64,000 bases of DNA from Paenibacillus sp. DMB20 (lineage in GTDB: Bacteria > Bacillota > Bacilli > Paenibacillales > Paenibacillaceae). Shown one piece after another: positions 44,564 to 54,337 of the stretch. Below the pieces are notes generated by a model that did not search any database, was not told where the DNA came from, and saw nothing but the letters and a program-made list of their open reading frames with translations. Both the position numbers and the translations under genes were made by a program. The stretch covers positions 310,001-374,000 of the forward strand of contig NZ_LAZU01000021.1 of assembly GCF_000987955.1 (NCBI RefSeq), read 5' to 3'. Position 1 is the first letter of the stretch. Every line of letters starts with the position of its first letter.

Positions 44564-44612
44564 TGACCCGTAAGATGGAACACTTAAAAAAAAGTGTCCC
44601 TCCTGCGGGTCA
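44564..44612. terminator. Bidirectional terminator between convergent genes
   Basis: TGACCCG/CGGGTCA outer stem and ACACTT/AAGTGT inner stem with an A-rich loop. It overlaps the stop codon of the minus-strand hydrolase. Confidence 0.65.
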
Positions 44613-45683
44613 TTTGCGTTTATCGGCAATGGTTGGCGGTATCCCAAAACGTTCCTCCAAATGTTTCAAAATGGCGAAGCCAATCTGAAGAGGGGAGGCT
44701 GCGAGCAAGCCGGATCTGTAGTTGGAGAGGACCACCACTCCGGACAAAATATCCTTTTGAAACCCCATAAAACTTGAAAATCCCATCGTGCTTCCGTTAT
44801 GCCAGATGATATTGTCGCTTTCCTCCACCATCCAGCCCAAGCCGACTCCCATGGATTTGGCAGGACGCAATTGCACCTGATGCGTGCTTGAGAACAGGCT
44901 GCAGCGTTCCTTATCCGGATGAAGTCCCAGATGGGCGGACATAAACGTCAACTGATTATTTACGGTGGAACGAAGGGCCCCGGTTCCGGGAAAATCAAAC
45001 ATATTCAGCTCGGGCTTGGGCTCGCCGTTTCTTCCATGACCAGGAACAAGTCGCGTCCTTTGTTCGTCCGATAAGGTTATAAGTGTATCGGGCATGCCAA
45101 GCGGCCTGCAGATCCGGTCCATAACCGCGGTCTCGTAATCCGTTTCGAGCGTCTGTGCCAAAAGCTGCCCCAGCACCCCCATCCCTTCGTTCGAATAAAG
45201 AAATTTTTTTCCGGTTTTATGAGCCGGAACGGACCGCAAAAACGTAATCGCTTCTTCCAAAGTATATTTGCAATATGCATCGCGAACCTTCTTATCAAAG
45301 AGATTTCGAACGATTTTGAGGATAGGCATGGCGTGAAATCCGGAAGAATGGGTGGCCAAATGGCTGAGCTTAACCGGGTGATCGCAAGAAAGCGATGGAA
45401 TGTATTGGCCGATCGAATCGTCAGACCGGATTAATCCTTCCTCGATCATGAGTGCGAGAAGGGAAGTCGTATAGACCTTGGTTAACGATCCGATCTCGTA
45501 CACGAGATCGCCGTATGACATCCTGCCGAACGGCTGCAAATCGCCAAAGCCAAAGATAAAGCGCTCGTTTCCATTTAATACCCCGATCGATAATATGGGG
45601 TTTGCACACCTTTTGCTTTTGTTTTGATATGGCTTTACGATGGCTTCGATAGACTGGAATAATTGGGAAGAAGAAATATGCAT
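44610..45683 (-). CDS. Class C beta-lactamase-like serine hydrolase
   Basis: 357 residues, no signal peptide, so probably cytoplasmic. Active-site motifs: GSLTK (Ser-x-x-Lys), YSNEGM (Tyr-x-Asn) and HNGSTMG in place of KTG. A member of the EstB/AmpC-like esterase group; the substrate is unknown. Start: ATG 45683 with AAGGAAA upstream; the frame continues to 45743 but overlaps the upstream gene. It lies directly after the frameshifted PAF-acetylhydrolase-like gene and is probably in the same transcript as the MarR regulator. Confidence 0.82.
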   Translation of the reverse strand: MHISSSQLFQSIEAIVKPYQNKSKRCANPILSIGVLNGNERFIFGFGDLQPFGRMSYGDLVYEIGSLTKVYTTSLLALMIEEGLIRSDDSIGQYIPSLSCDHPVKLSHLATHSSGFHAMPILKIVRNLFDKKVRDAYCKYTLEEAITFLRSVPAHKTGKKFLYSNEGMGVLGQLLAQTLETDYETAVMDRICRPLGMPDTLITLSDEQRTRLVPGHGRNGEPKPELNMFDFPGTGALRSTVNNQLTFMSAHLGLHPDKERCSLFSSTHQVQLRPAKSMGVGLGWMVEESDNIIWHNGSTMGFSSFMGFQKDILSGVVVLSNYRSGLLAASPLQIGFAILKHLEERFGIPPTIADKRK

Positions 45684-45688
45684 GAAGA

Positions 45689-47094
45689 TCAATTTCCTTT
45701 CTTGAATCGGATATCCGGGTATTTGCGGATCGATGATTCGCATTCACGGTCGGGGAGTCCTTTTAGTGACGTATCGAAAAAGCATACGGTTGTCTCGTTA
45801 ATAATGCGATGATTTCGTTTGGCTTGAGGACTGATAAAGCCGATTAATGGAGAGTACAGGGGGAGATCGGTGAAGTTCAAATGACCGGCTTCCCCGATGT
45901 TGAGCACGTACCCCTCATTTCCCAATGCCCTATCCCTTCGTTTCTGATCTTCGGAGGCCATAGTCTCCGTCATTTCTCCATCGATGGATTTATCACCGTA
46001 CATAAGGAGAACAGGCTGCTTAAGGTTTACGACCCTGTCCCTGCCGTATAAAGTACCGTCCATGTTAATTCCTGCTTTAAATTGCAACTCATGATCATAT
46101 AAAGCCTCGATGATGGTGCTCCGCCGAAAGAATGGCCGAACAGGCCGATCTTTAAAAAATCGATTTTTCCGGCGAACGGATTGTCTGCGGCATGATCCAG
46201 CTTTTTCATTTGCCCGAGTGCAAACTCAATATCCCGGACTTGATCTTTGATCACAGGAATAGATGCTTTATTCTGGACTTCAAATTCCATAGGCAATCGT
46301 GAGAAAAAATCCTCGAAAGCTACATAACTTCCATCGGAATAGGCCGCGGTAAAGGCGGTTCGGGGGTGCTCAATCGAGGCGACGATGTAACCGTGGCTTG
46401 CCAATTCGCTCGTTTGGAACGTATTCGTGAAGCGCGCTCCCAATAAGTTGCTGTGCGAGAAGAACACGACAGGCAGTTTTTTGTCGTTTACATCCGCGAA
46501 ATCCGCTTTGAGATAGGTGTTGGTTTGTATCAAATTGAGGTAGTTAAACATCCATTCGGGAGTCGAGAACTGCTCTTTCATCGCTTTCGCTAGAATAGGC
46601 AGTTTGTCGATGTACGGAGCCATTTCCGAGGAGTCCGTAATTTTAGCCGGATACCATATTTGCACGTTGATTTTTCGTGGCTTGCCAGAGGCGCTCTCTC
46701 GCGTTTCGTCGGTCCATTCAAAGGTTATGGTGCCCACCGGATAAGGTCCCGACGGTTGGTTCAAGGCAAACACCGGAAACAAGACGGGCAGCCCTATGGC
46801 AAGAAGGGTAAACGGAACGGCTGCGGTACTTAAAGCAATCTTTGCGAGTTTTCCTTTCCCGGGAACGGCAGAAGGGCGAAGCGTACGGATGACATACACA
46901 AGCAGAACGATGGCGCATAACAGGTATGCAGGAGCCATTTGCCATCGTCCGCCTTCGACAATGAGGTGAAGGACGATACAGGTTATCATCGAAAATATCT
47001 TCAATGCCGATCCTTTCAGTTGCTTTCGGCTCCAAATGACATGCCAGAGCATTCCGATGCTTGACAGGGCAATGATCCATTCGAATAAACGCAT
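45689..47094 (-). pseudogene. PAF-acetylhydrolase-like alpha/beta hydrolase, frameshifted
   Basis: The first frame (47094 to about 46105) gives several N-terminal membrane helices and the hydrolase core with nucleophile GLFGHSFGGA. It then leaves the family pattern. The second frame continues with ALYDHELQFKAGINMDGTLYG, MYGDKSIDGEM and GEAGHLNFTDLPL, supplying the catalytic Asp and His regions. Loss of one base near 46110 (GGCGGAGC-ACCATC) explains the break. Without it the gene would encode about 465 residues. It is either a pseudogene or a sequencing error. A MarR gene lies upstream on the same strand. Confidence 0.75.
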
Positions 47095-47151
47095 CGTTAA
47101 AACCTCCTTAACATTTTGTTTGGAAAATTAAAAAGTTAAGTTTTCGTAATA

Positions 47152-47161
47152 GTTAATTAAC
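47152..47161 (-). promoter_or_regulatory. Second MarR operator candidate before the hydrolase
   Basis: GTTAATTAAC palindrome flanked by more TTAA repeats in the gap between marR and the frameshifted hydrolase. Confidence 0.4.
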
Positions 47162-47183
47162 CTTAACTGTTGAATAAAAAAAA

Positions 47184-47645
47184 TTAGGTTTCCTTCTCTT
47201 TCGACTGCTCCTCGGTTATGATTTTTTTCAACTTTAACGTAATCCTTCTCAAGTCCTTGATATCTTCCATTCCCAGCTTCGAATAGTATCGCTCTATGAT
47301 GGACAATTCGACCTGGCGGTTCCGTTCCATGTATCGATGACCGTTTTCGTCCAATTCAATAACGATCTCTCGCCGATTGCTTGGATTGATCGACCGCTTG
47401 ATATAACCGGCGTTTTCAAGTTTGCCGAGAAGTTGGCTCACGGCGCTCGGCGTAACGCCCAGCTTGTCGGCGATCTCGCTCGCGGTAAGCCGACCGGATT
47501 CATGGACGAGCCCCAACAGGATGAGCTGTTTATCGGTTATATTCTCATCCATTAAGGATTCGTACTCCAGAGTCAGCATCACATTGCATTCATACTCCGC
47601 TTTGTTGATTTCTTGGATGTATCGGATTAACAGATCTTCACTCAT
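47184..47645 (-). CDS. MarR-family transcriptional regulator
   Basis: 153 residues with the MarR winged HTH: ITDKQLILLGLVHESGRLTA, then SEIADKLGVTPSAVSQLLGK and SNRREIVIELDENG wing, and long dimerisation helices. No redox Cys in a sensing position. It lies upstream of the frameshifted hydrolase with about 90 bases between. A CTTAAATGTTAAG palindrome just before its start and GTTAATTAAC in the gap after it are likely binding sites. Confidence 0.88.
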   Translation of the reverse strand: MSEDLLIRYIQEINKAEYECNVMLTLEYESLMDENITDKQLILLGLVHESGRLTASEIADKLGVTPSAVSQLLGKLENAGYIKRSINPSNRREIVIELDENGHRYMERNRQVELSIIERYYSKLGMEDIKDLRRITLKLKKIITEEQSKEKET

Positions 47646-47654
47646 TTCAAACTC

Positions 47655-47667
47655 CTTAAATGTTAAG
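47655..47667 (-). promoter_or_regulatory. MarR operator candidate
   Basis: CTTAAATGTTAAG, with perfect 5-base arms, lies directly before the MarR start, where it could also cover the ribosome site. The rest of 47646-47944 shows only AT-rich promoter-like sequence (TATAAT near 47910) for the M23 peptidase. Confidence 0.5.
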
Positions 47668-47944
47668 TTATCTACATTGTGATTTTACAAGGCTTCCGTT
47701 CAGTCGTCAACATTTTGTTTTCATGCCATAAGCTGGTCAACTTGGTTCCTCAAATCATATTTCATAGACTTTTATTCTATTTATATGAATCCATCTTTGA
47801 TTCAAACGTTGTTCTGCCTGCCATGATATTCCGTTTATGAAGAATATTCTATTAAAAAATAGTTTGCCAATTAAAACATATATTTACAAATATGAAAAAT
47901 ATGATATTATAATAGTGTATTTACTATAAAAAGGAGATGATGGA

Positions 47945-48610
47945 ATGATGAAAAGAAGATTGGTAACGTTGTTATCGGTGCTTGTTTTATGTTTTACCTC
48001 ACTCTCCGCAGTTGCTTCCGCAAACAGTACTTACACCTGGCCCGTGCCTGATTCAAGCAGAGTTACACAGAAATTTAGCAGCTCGCACAAAGGAATCGAT
48101 ATCGGGGCCAAGACTGCCGGCGTAGCCGGCGATCGGATCGTTGCCTTCTATGATGGCACCGTGTCAAGATCGGGCTGGTCTACAAGCTATGGTTGGGTCG
48201 TTTATATTCATCATTCAATCAATGGTACAAACTATCAATCCAGATACGCTCATATGAATAAAGAGCCTTCCGTATCGCTCAATCAAAAGGTAACGAAGGG
48301 AACCACCGTCGGGTACATGGGGAATACCGGTGATTCCGACGGCGTCCATCTTCACTTTGAGACAAGAAAATGTTCGGGTGCCTGCCAAATCGACAACTCT
48401 TCCACTCCTGTCAATCCGATATCGAATTTCTTCCCTAGTTACGGCTTAACCGCGGATTCATTTACTACCGAAGAGACCGATTTGCTGCCTCTGCCGGATA
48501 CTTCCGATAACTCCGTTGAAACCGCAAATGATGAAGTTTTCTACAGCATGGAGGAAATTCAGAACATGACGGTTGAGGAACGGATCGAGAAGGGCATTCC
48601 CACAGAATAA
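47945..48610 (+). CDS. Secreted M23 family metallopeptidase
   Basis: 221 residues. Signal peptide (LVTLLSVLVLCFTSLSAVASA), then a LytM/M23 zinc peptidase domain with HKGIDIG (first His and Asp ligands), RYAHM and HLHFE (HxH). Such enzymes cut peptidoglycan cross-bridges or glycyl bonds in the wall. The C-terminal 55 residues are acidic and unstructured-looking (TTEETDLLPLPDTSDN, then EEIQNMTVEERIEKG). ATG with AAGGAG upstream. Single gene. Confidence 0.9.
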   Translation: MMKRRLVTLLSVLVLCFTSLSAVASANSTYTWPVPDSSRVTQKFSSSHKGIDIGAKTAGVAGDRIVAFYDGTVSRSGWSTSYGWVVYIHHSINGTNYQSRYAHMNKEPSVSLNQKVTKGTTVGYMGNTGDSDGVHLHFETRKCSGACQIDNSSTPVNPISNFFPSYGLTADSFTTEETDLLPLPDTSDNSVETANDEVFYSMEEIQNMTVEERIEKGIPTE

Positions 48611-48618
48611 TCCAAATG

Positions 48619-48650
48619 GCCGTACTCCATACCGGAGTACGGCTCTATCA
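48619..48650 (+). terminator. Terminator after the M23 peptidase
   Basis: GCCGTACTCC/GGAGTACGGC, perfect 10 bp stem, with a weak T-rich tail. Confidence 0.75.
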
Positions 48651-48663
48651 TTTTCAAGATAGA

Positions 48664-48702
48664 AAAGGGAGGCTTCCATTTCGACGGGAAGCCTCCCTTT
48701 AT
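48664..48702 (-). terminator. Terminator after the UcpA-like gene
   Basis: AAAGGGAGGCTTCC pairs with GGGAAGCCTCCCTTT across an 8-base loop, ending next to the minus-strand stop. Confidence 0.8.
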
Positions 48703-48703
48703 G

Positions 48704-49495
48704 TCATACGCCAACCGATACGGTTTCAGGCAGCGTGCTGCCTCCATCGATTACGATTTGCGTTCCGGTAATGTAACTGGATTCATCGGATGCCAAAAAT
48801 GCGGCCAACTCTCCGACTTCTTCGATTTTTCCGAGACGGCCAAGCGGAACGCCTCCCGCAATGCCGTCAATGACCTGCTGCGGATTGGAAGGGTTGGACT
48901 CGCGGGCGATTTGCTCCGCCATTGGGGTTAAAATATAACCCGGCAGGATAGCGTTCACGGTGATATGATGTGGAGCAGTCTCCCGGGCGAGTGCCTTGGT
49001 AAAGCCCAAAATGGCGGCTTTGGTTGTGGCATAGGCGGTTTCCCCCTCGTCGGCAACCATCGTGCCCGTCACGGACGACAGGTTTACGATCCGGCCGTAT
49101 TTTTTCTCTTTCATATAGGGAAGAACGGCTCTGGTTACGTTCCATACGCCTTCAATGTTAACTTTAAATTGAAAATCCCGGATCTCGTCGGTCATGTCAA
49201 GAAAATTAGCAAGGCGCACGACACCGGCATTATTTACGAGAGCATCGATTTTGGCAAACTTTCCGATCACGTCCTCAATCGCCTGACGGATGCTTTCGTG
49301 ACGGGTCACATCCATTTGAACCGCGTGTACGTTCAGGCCGTCCTTTTTCATATGTTCCGCTGTTTCAAATACCTGGTCAGAAATATCAGCCAAGACCGTT
49401 ACGGCTCCATGTTTAGCCAGGATTTTTGCGATGCCTTGTCCATTGCCCATGGCAGCTCCCGTAACAATCGCTACTTTTCCGTCCATTTTCCCCAT
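48704..49495 (-). CDS. ucpA: UcpA-like short-chain dehydrogenase
   Basis: 263 residues. Classical SDR: TGAAMGNGQGIAKILAK (TGxxxGxG), NNAG, catalytic Ser in VNLSSVTG and YATTK (Tyr-x-x-x-Lys), and LPGYILTPM. The C-terminal end PETVSVGV is one I recall from UcpA proteins. Role not settled; E. coli UcpA is linked to sulfur/cysteine loci and furfural tolerance. AGGAGGA lies before the ATG. Single gene. Confidence 0.8.
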   Translation of the reverse strand: MGKMDGKVAIVTGAAMGNGQGIAKILAKHGAVTVLADISDQVFETAEHMKKDGLNVHAVQMDVTRHESIRQAIEDVIGKFAKIDALVNNAGVVRLANFLDMTDEIRDFQFKVNIEGVWNVTRAVLPYMKEKKYGRIVNLSSVTGTMVADEGETAYATTKAAILGFTKALARETAPHHITVNAILPGYILTPMAEQIARESNPSNPQQVIDGIAGGVPLGRLGKIEEVGELAAFLASDESSYITGTQIVIDGGSTLPETVSVGV

Positions 49496-49996
49496 TTGAT
49501 ATTCCTCCTTTTAGCATGTACCAATATTATATAAGTTAGGTAAAAATAATCAAATGAATAGTCCTGTCCGTAAACAATCAAATTGTCGCAATATACATTA
49601 ATGCAAGATACGAGAGAAGGTTGCTTGTCGCTGAAACAACGAAAGAATTAGGAGGTTTACGTTTTTTCGCAACCTGGAAATTTCGACTCCCCGTTCCTAT
49701 ACTTCCTGAACGCATGATACATTATGTGACATATGACTTGTTTAGTTTTGCTCTTCGAGCCATAAATTTGAGTTATTATCGGTTTTTATGTCATTTTATA
49801 TCACTGGTAGCGCTTTATTTTTTAAAAATAAGTGTTGATTATTTTGCTTCGTTCCTCTAAGATAATGTCATCGAAGTGATTCAAGAGTTAAAGCACTTTA
49901 ACTTTCGTGAATTACAATCTATTAAAAATATTATTTTAATAGCTTTTTTCATGGATAAAAGTTAAAGCGCTTAAACTTTAAGAGAGAAAGGTTGGT
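49496..49996 (+). promoter_or_regulatory. Control region of the second sugar importer, two LacI-type operators
   Basis: Two near-identical palindromes, AGTTAAAGCACTTTAACT (49886-49903) and AAGTTAAAGCGCTTAAACTT (49959-49978), lie 73 bases apart. Between them is an AT-rich inverted repeat CTATTAAAA/TTTTAATAG (49919-49942). The second operator is just before the first permease start, so the LacI protein encoded downstream could loop the DNA. The small plus-strand frame at 49621-49860 is not supported as a gene. Confidence 0.7.
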
Positions 49997-50896
49997 GTGT
50001 CCGTGATCAATCGTGAGAGCCGGCGGCAGACGTTCTACATGTACCTGTTCATCTCTCCTTGGCTTATCGGATTCTTCATCTTTGCCCTGTACCCTATCTT
50101 GTCGTCGCTTTACTTCAGCTTTACGGATTATGACATTATCCACCCGCCCAAGTTTATCGGACTTGCCAACTACACCGAGATGTTCCACGATGAACTGTTT
50201 TGGAAATCGGTGACGGTCACACTGAGATATACACTCATTGGCGTACCTATCCAAATGGTGCTCGCACTCGGTTTTGCCCTGCTGCTTAACCAGACGATTC
50301 CACTCCGTGGTTTTTTCAGAACAGCGATGTATTTTCCTAGTATGGTATCCGGCGTGGCCATGTCCCTGCTATGGTATTGGATCTTCAATCCGCAGATCGG
50401 ACTGTTCAATTACATCCTTTCCTGGTTCGGCATCCGTGGGCCGGCCTGGCTGATGAACCCGGATACCGCGCTCTACGCCCTGATTATCATGTCCTTCTGG
50501 ACAGCCGGGTCAGGCATGATTCTGTTCCTTGCGGGTTTACAAGGGGTGCCTTCAAGTCTCATCGAAGCAGCGAAGCTTGACGGGGCGGGACGTTTCAGAA
50601 TTTTTTGGAACATTACATTACCCATGATTTCTCCCGTACTGTTATTCCAGTTGATTATGGGCTTGATCGACTCCTTCCAGGTCTTTACCCAGGCTTTTGT
50701 TATGACCCAAGGCGGTCCGAATTACTCTACCTGGTTCTACGTCTATAATCTCTACACCAGCGCCTTCAAAGAATACCGCGCCGGTTACTCCTCGGCCTTG
50801 GCCTGGGTGCTGCTGATCGTCGTTATGCTGTGCACGGCACTTATTATGAAACTGTCCAATCGTTATGTTCACTACGAAGGAGGCATACGCAAATGA
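49997..50896 (+). CDS. ABC sugar permease, MalF type (second importer)
   Basis: 299 residues with six membrane helices and an EAA loop LIEAAKLDGAGRFRIFWNIT then LPMISP. It begins with GTG (49997, or 50003) after AGAAAGG. Its stop overlaps the start of the next permease. No ATPase gene is adjacent, as is usual when a shared MsmX-type ATPase is used. Confidence 0.92.
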   Translation: MSVINRESRRQTFYMYLFISPWLIGFFIFALYPILSSLYFSFTDYDIIHPPKFIGLANYTEMFHDELFWKSVTVTLRYTLIGVPIQMVLALGFALLLNQTIPLRGFFRTAMYFPSMVSGVAMSLLWYWIFNPQIGLFNYILSWFGIRGPAWLMNPDTALYALIIMSFWTAGSGMILFLAGLQGVPSSLIEAAKLDGAGRFRIFWNITLPMISPVLLFQLIMGLIDSFQVFTQAFVMTQGGPNYSTWFYVYNLYTSAFKEYRAGYSSALAWVLLIVVMLCTALIMKLSNRYVHYEGGIRK

Positions 50897-51771
50897 GCGC
50901 CGTTCCAGGCATCAGCCCCCGTACTTCGGGTTCAAGACCACGTCGGAAGGCAGACCCGGTTAAGATCGTTAGCTTTATCACTTTGGTAGTTACGACATTC
51001 CTGATGCTGCTGCCTTTGTTCTTCATGGTCTCCACCTCGCTGAAATCCAAGCGGGAAATGCTGAAGTTTCCTCCCACATTTTTGCCGGAAAGCTGGGAGT
51101 GGAGCAACTATACGGAGATTTTTGACACGCTGCAGTTTGGAACCTTGTATAAAAACAGTCTGATTATCGCCATTCTCACTGTCATCGGCACCCTGTTGTC
51201 CTCGGCGCTGGTCGCTTATGGATTCGCCAGATACAGAGGCAAAGGCAATCAACTTTGGTTCATGCTGCTGTTGAGCACAATGATGCTGCCGTATCCGGCG
51301 ATCATGATTCCGCAGTTTATTCTCTTTTCCAAATTGAACTGGATTGACACCTTCCTACCGTTGATTGTGCCTGCGTTCTTCGGCTCTGCCTACAATATCT
51401 TTCTGCTCCGTCAATTCTTCACCACGCTGCCCGAAGAAATGTTTGATGCGGGCCGCATTGACGGCTGCGGCGAGCTGCGGATGTGGCGCAAGATTGCTCT
51501 CCCTCTCTCTGCGCCTGCGCTGGCTACAGTTGCTATTTTCGCTTTCATTTATAGTTGGAATGACCTGCTTACCCCGGTGCTCTATTTAAGTTCATCGGAT
51601 AAATTTACGCTTCCGCTCGGAATGTCTTCCCTCACCTCATCGCGGTTCCGTATTCCGCCGTGGCATCTTCTGATGGTAGCCTCCGTGCTGGCAATGCTTC
51701 CAATCGTTGCTTTGTTCGCTGTAGCCCAGAAACAGTTTGTGGAAGGAATTGTACTCACAGGCATCAAGTAA
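50893..51771 (+). CDS. ABC sugar permease, MalG type (second importer)
   Basis: 292 residues, six membrane helices, with EAA-like loop EEMFDAGRIDGCGELRMWRK then IALPLSAPA. ATG 50893 overlaps the previous stop (ATGA), giving tight coupling. AAGGAGG lies before it. The longer frame to 50830 is inside the previous gene. Confidence 0.92.
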   Translation: MSAVPGISPRTSGSRPRRKADPVKIVSFITLVVTTFLMLLPLFFMVSTSLKSKREMLKFPPTFLPESWEWSNYTEIFDTLQFGTLYKNSLIIAILTVIGTLLSSALVAYGFARYRGKGNQLWFMLLLSTMMLPYPAIMIPQFILFSKLNWIDTFLPLIVPAFFGSAYNIFLLRQFFTTLPEEMFDAGRIDGCGELRMWRKIALPLSAPALATVAIFAFIYSWNDLLTPVLYLSSSDKFTLPLGMSSLTSSRFRIPPWHLLMVASVLAMLPIVALFAVAQKQFVEGIVLTGIK

Positions 51772-51827
51772 TAACCCGCCGGCATGCCGGTGGACGAATA
51801 AACTTGAAACATGGAGGGGTTTAGCTA

Positions 51828-53213
51828 ATGAAAAAGAACAGGAAAACGTTTATGACTCTGCTCGCGACAACGATGCTCGTTGTTCTGGCATTGTCAGGCT
51901 GCAGCGGCGGCAAATCGGCGGGAGATGTCGTACCCGGCTCAAACAACGGTTCTGCGAATTCCGGCGGCAAAGATGACCAAGTGACGATCACGCATTACAC
52001 CATCGATTCGGAAGACCGGACTTTTGTTGAGAAATTGGTCCCGGACTTTGAAAAAAAGCACCCGAACATCAAAGTTAAAATCGAGAAGGCGCCTTATGAA
52101 CAGTTTGACAGCAAGCTGCAGACGCTCATTGCCGGGGGCAAATCGCCGGATGTAACCAGCCACTACGGTTATGGCGGGTTTGCGGAATATTACAACAAAG
52201 GCATGCTGTTGGATATGACCGACATGATCAAGGAAGACGGATTCAAAGCGGAAGATTACAAAATTCCAGAGAACCTGATGAAGATCTACAACGTCAAGGA
52301 TCGCACTTACGGCATTCCGGTGAACATGTACGTCACCATCATGCTTTATAACAAAGACATGTTTGATGCAGCGAAACTTCCTTACCCGCCAAGCGATTAC
52401 GAAGACAAGAGCTGGACGTTCGACAAAATGGTCGAAGAAGCCAAAAAATTGACTGTGGCTACGGACGATATTGCCAAAGCACAATACGGCGTGGACTTCA
52501 CTTGGTCGGAACGGGATATGCGGCCGCTATATTTTGGTGCTGAGCCCTATTCCAAGGATACTTGGACCAACGGCGGCATTCCTTCGTCGACACATTTTGA
52601 CTCTCCCGAAGTGATTGCGGCTTATGACAAACTGTTTGGCCTAATCTTTAAAGAAAAGGTGTCTCCAACAACCGAATGGAGCAAGAGCGTAGCCGGCCAG
52701 AACGGTGACCCGTTCGTAGCAGGCAAAATCGGCATGTCCATCAGCGGATCATGGAGCCTTGCAGGCGCCAATGACTTCCCGTTCAAAGTTGGCGTTGCCG
52801 CTGTCCCGGCGGGCGGTAATGATAAGGTGCGCAGTACGCTGTACGTTGACCCGCTGCTGATCCTGAAAGATTCGAAGCATCCGAAGGAAGCCTTTGAATG
52901 GATTAAATTCCTCGTGACAGCCGAAGTTCAGGAGAAATCTATTGAGTTGAGCGGCGGTAACCCGCCAGTCAACACGGATGCTGCGGAAGCCTACTATAAA
53001 CATTTTGACGGCATCGACCCGGCGGATGTGAAAAAGGTCTACGAGGGCGCTGTCAAATACGGCTTTGAATCCTACAACCACTTGATCACCCACTACTCGC
53101 AAATTAATGACATGTTCATTAATGAAATGCAGCCGATCGAGACAGGACATAAGACCGTGGCAGAGGTTATGCCGACGATTCAGAAGAAAATCACTGAAAT
53201 CATCAAACGTTAA
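51828..53213 (+). CDS. ABC sugar-binding lipoprotein (second importer)
   Basis: 461 residues. Lipobox ALSGC (Cys 25), then a Gly/Ser/Asn tether and a family 1 solute-binding fold (VTITHYTIDSEDRTFVEKLV, GGKSPDVTSHYGYGGFAEYY, GIPVNMYVTIMLYNKDMF, GKIGMSISGSWSLAG). It lies downstream of its permeases, unlike the first importer. The substrate is not readable. A hairpin (GGCATGCCG/CGGTATGCC, 53219-53247) follows before the LacI gene. Confidence 0.92.
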   Translation: MKKNRKTFMTLLATTMLVVLALSGCSGGKSAGDVVPGSNNGSANSGGKDDQVTITHYTIDSEDRTFVEKLVPDFEKKHPNIKVKIEKAPYEQFDSKLQTLIAGGKSPDVTSHYGYGGFAEYYNKGMLLDMTDMIKEDGFKAEDYKIPENLMKIYNVKDRTYGIPVNMYVTIMLYNKDMFDAAKLPYPPSDYEDKSWTFDKMVEEAKKLTVATDDIAKAQYGVDFTWSERDMRPLYFGAEPYSKDTWTNGGIPSSTHFDSPEVIAAYDKLFGLIFKEKVSPTTEWSKSVAGQNGDPFVAGKIGMSISGSWSLAGANDFPFKVGVAAVPAGGNDKVRSTLYVDPLLILKDSKHPKEAFEWIKFLVTAEVQEKSIELSGGNPPVNTDAAEAYYKHFDGIDPADVKKVYEGAVKYGFESYNHLITHYSQINDMFINEMQPIETGHKTVAEVMPTIQKKITEIIKR

Positions 53214-53218
53214 TCCAT

Positions 53219-53253
53219 GGCATGCCGTCCGTACAGGGCGGTATGCCTGCTTT
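53219..53253 (+). terminator. Hairpin after the second binding-protein gene
   Basis: GGCATGCCG/CGGTATGCC with one G-T pair and a short TTT tail. It is a weak terminator or mRNA-stabilising element. Confidence 0.5.
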
Positions 53254-53341
53254 AAATCTTATGTTTAGCGGACAGTTTGCCAACCCTGTATACTAAAGAT
53301 GGATAACAGGTTCGGAAAATCTGCCGCAAGGAGTACTGGAT

Positions 53342-54337
53342 ATGAAAGTGAGTATTTTTGATGTAGCCAAAAAATCAGGGCTGTCTGTCGTAACGGTATC
53401 GCGGGTGATAAACGGGGCCGGTTCGGTACGGGAGAAAAACCGCCAAAAGGTGCTGGACGCCATCAAGGAGCTGGATTACCGCCCTAATGCGGCTGCACGC
53501 AGCCTGGCAAGCGGAAAGACCGGCATCATCGGGCTTGTTGTAACGACCCTTCAGGACTCCTTTTTTGACGCCGTTGTCAAAGAGCTGAATGAAGTGCTTG
53601 CACTGCACGGATATTTTCTGGCCATAGCCATATCGACAGGCATCGAATCCGATGAGAACCACTATTTGATTCAGGAGGACCGGGTAGACGGCTTGATTCT
53701 GCTCTCTCCGATGGAAGAAGACAATTATATTGTGCAATTAAAGCGGCGGGGCATACCTTATGCACTGATCGATAACCAGAAGCCGGAAAACGATAACTTC
53801 TCCATCACGATTGACAACTTTAAGGGCGGCTACGCAGCCGCCAGCCATCTTCTGGAACTCGGACATACCTCGATCGCCCATCTGTGCGGTCATGAAATGT
53901 TCCGCAGTACGCGGGAGCGACGCAACGGATTCGAACAGGCGCTTCGGGAAAAAGGACTCGCCCCGTTCGAAATCGTGCAAGGGGATTTTGAAATTGATTT
54001 CGGCTACAACGCCTGCAGACGTTGGCTGAGCGATGGAAATCTGCCCACCGCCGTTTTCGCCGGTGATGACAACATCGCCCTCGGCGTTATTAACGCCCTC
54101 AGGGAAGAGGGGATTCGTGTTCCGGATCAGGTAGCCGTCGTCGGTTATGATGATCACTACATTGCTTCACAGCTTCGTCCGCATCTGACGACCTTACGCC
54201 AGCCAGCGGACAAGATTGCACTGGCGGCAGCGGATATGCTGCTCAGGCGCATCTCCGGAAAGATGAAACGCGGATCCAGCATACGGATTGACCCGGAGCT
54301 TATTGTTCGTGAATCCACGGTGGCAGCTTCCAAATAG
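53342..54337 (+). CDS. LacI-family regulator of the second importer
   Basis: 331 residues. N-terminal HTH VSIFDVAKKSGLSVVTVSRV with hinge helix NAAARSLASGKT, and a periplasmic-binding-like effector domain (IIGLVVTTLQDSFFDAVVKE, GDDNIALGVINALREEG, VAVVGYDDHYIASQLRPHLT). It most likely binds the two GTTAAAG-type palindromes before the importer. The effector would be the imported sugar or its phosphate. Confidence 0.9.
   Translation: MKVSIFDVAKKSGLSVVTVSRVINGAGSVREKNRQKVLDAIKELDYRPNAAARSLASGKTGIIGLVVTTLQDSFFDAVVKELNEVLALHGYFLAIAISTGIESDENHYLIQEDRVDGLILLSPMEEDNYIVQLKRRGIPYALIDNQKPENDNFSITIDNFKGGYAAASHLLELGHTSIAHLCGHEMFRSTRERRNGFEQALREKGLAPFEIVQGDFEIDFGYNACRRWLSDGNLPTAVFAGDDNIALGVINALREEGIRVPDQVAVVGYDDHYIASQLRPHLTTLRQPADKIALAAADMLLRRISGKMKRGSSIRIDPELIVRESTVAASK

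Noticed and set aside
49621..49860. 79-codon plus-strand frame before the second importer
   Set aside because: No ribosome site, in an operator-rich intergenic region, with hydrophobic low-complexity sequence only.
51939..52484. 181-codon minus-strand frame in the second binding-protein gene
   Set aside because: Antisense to a clear solute-binding lipoprotein.
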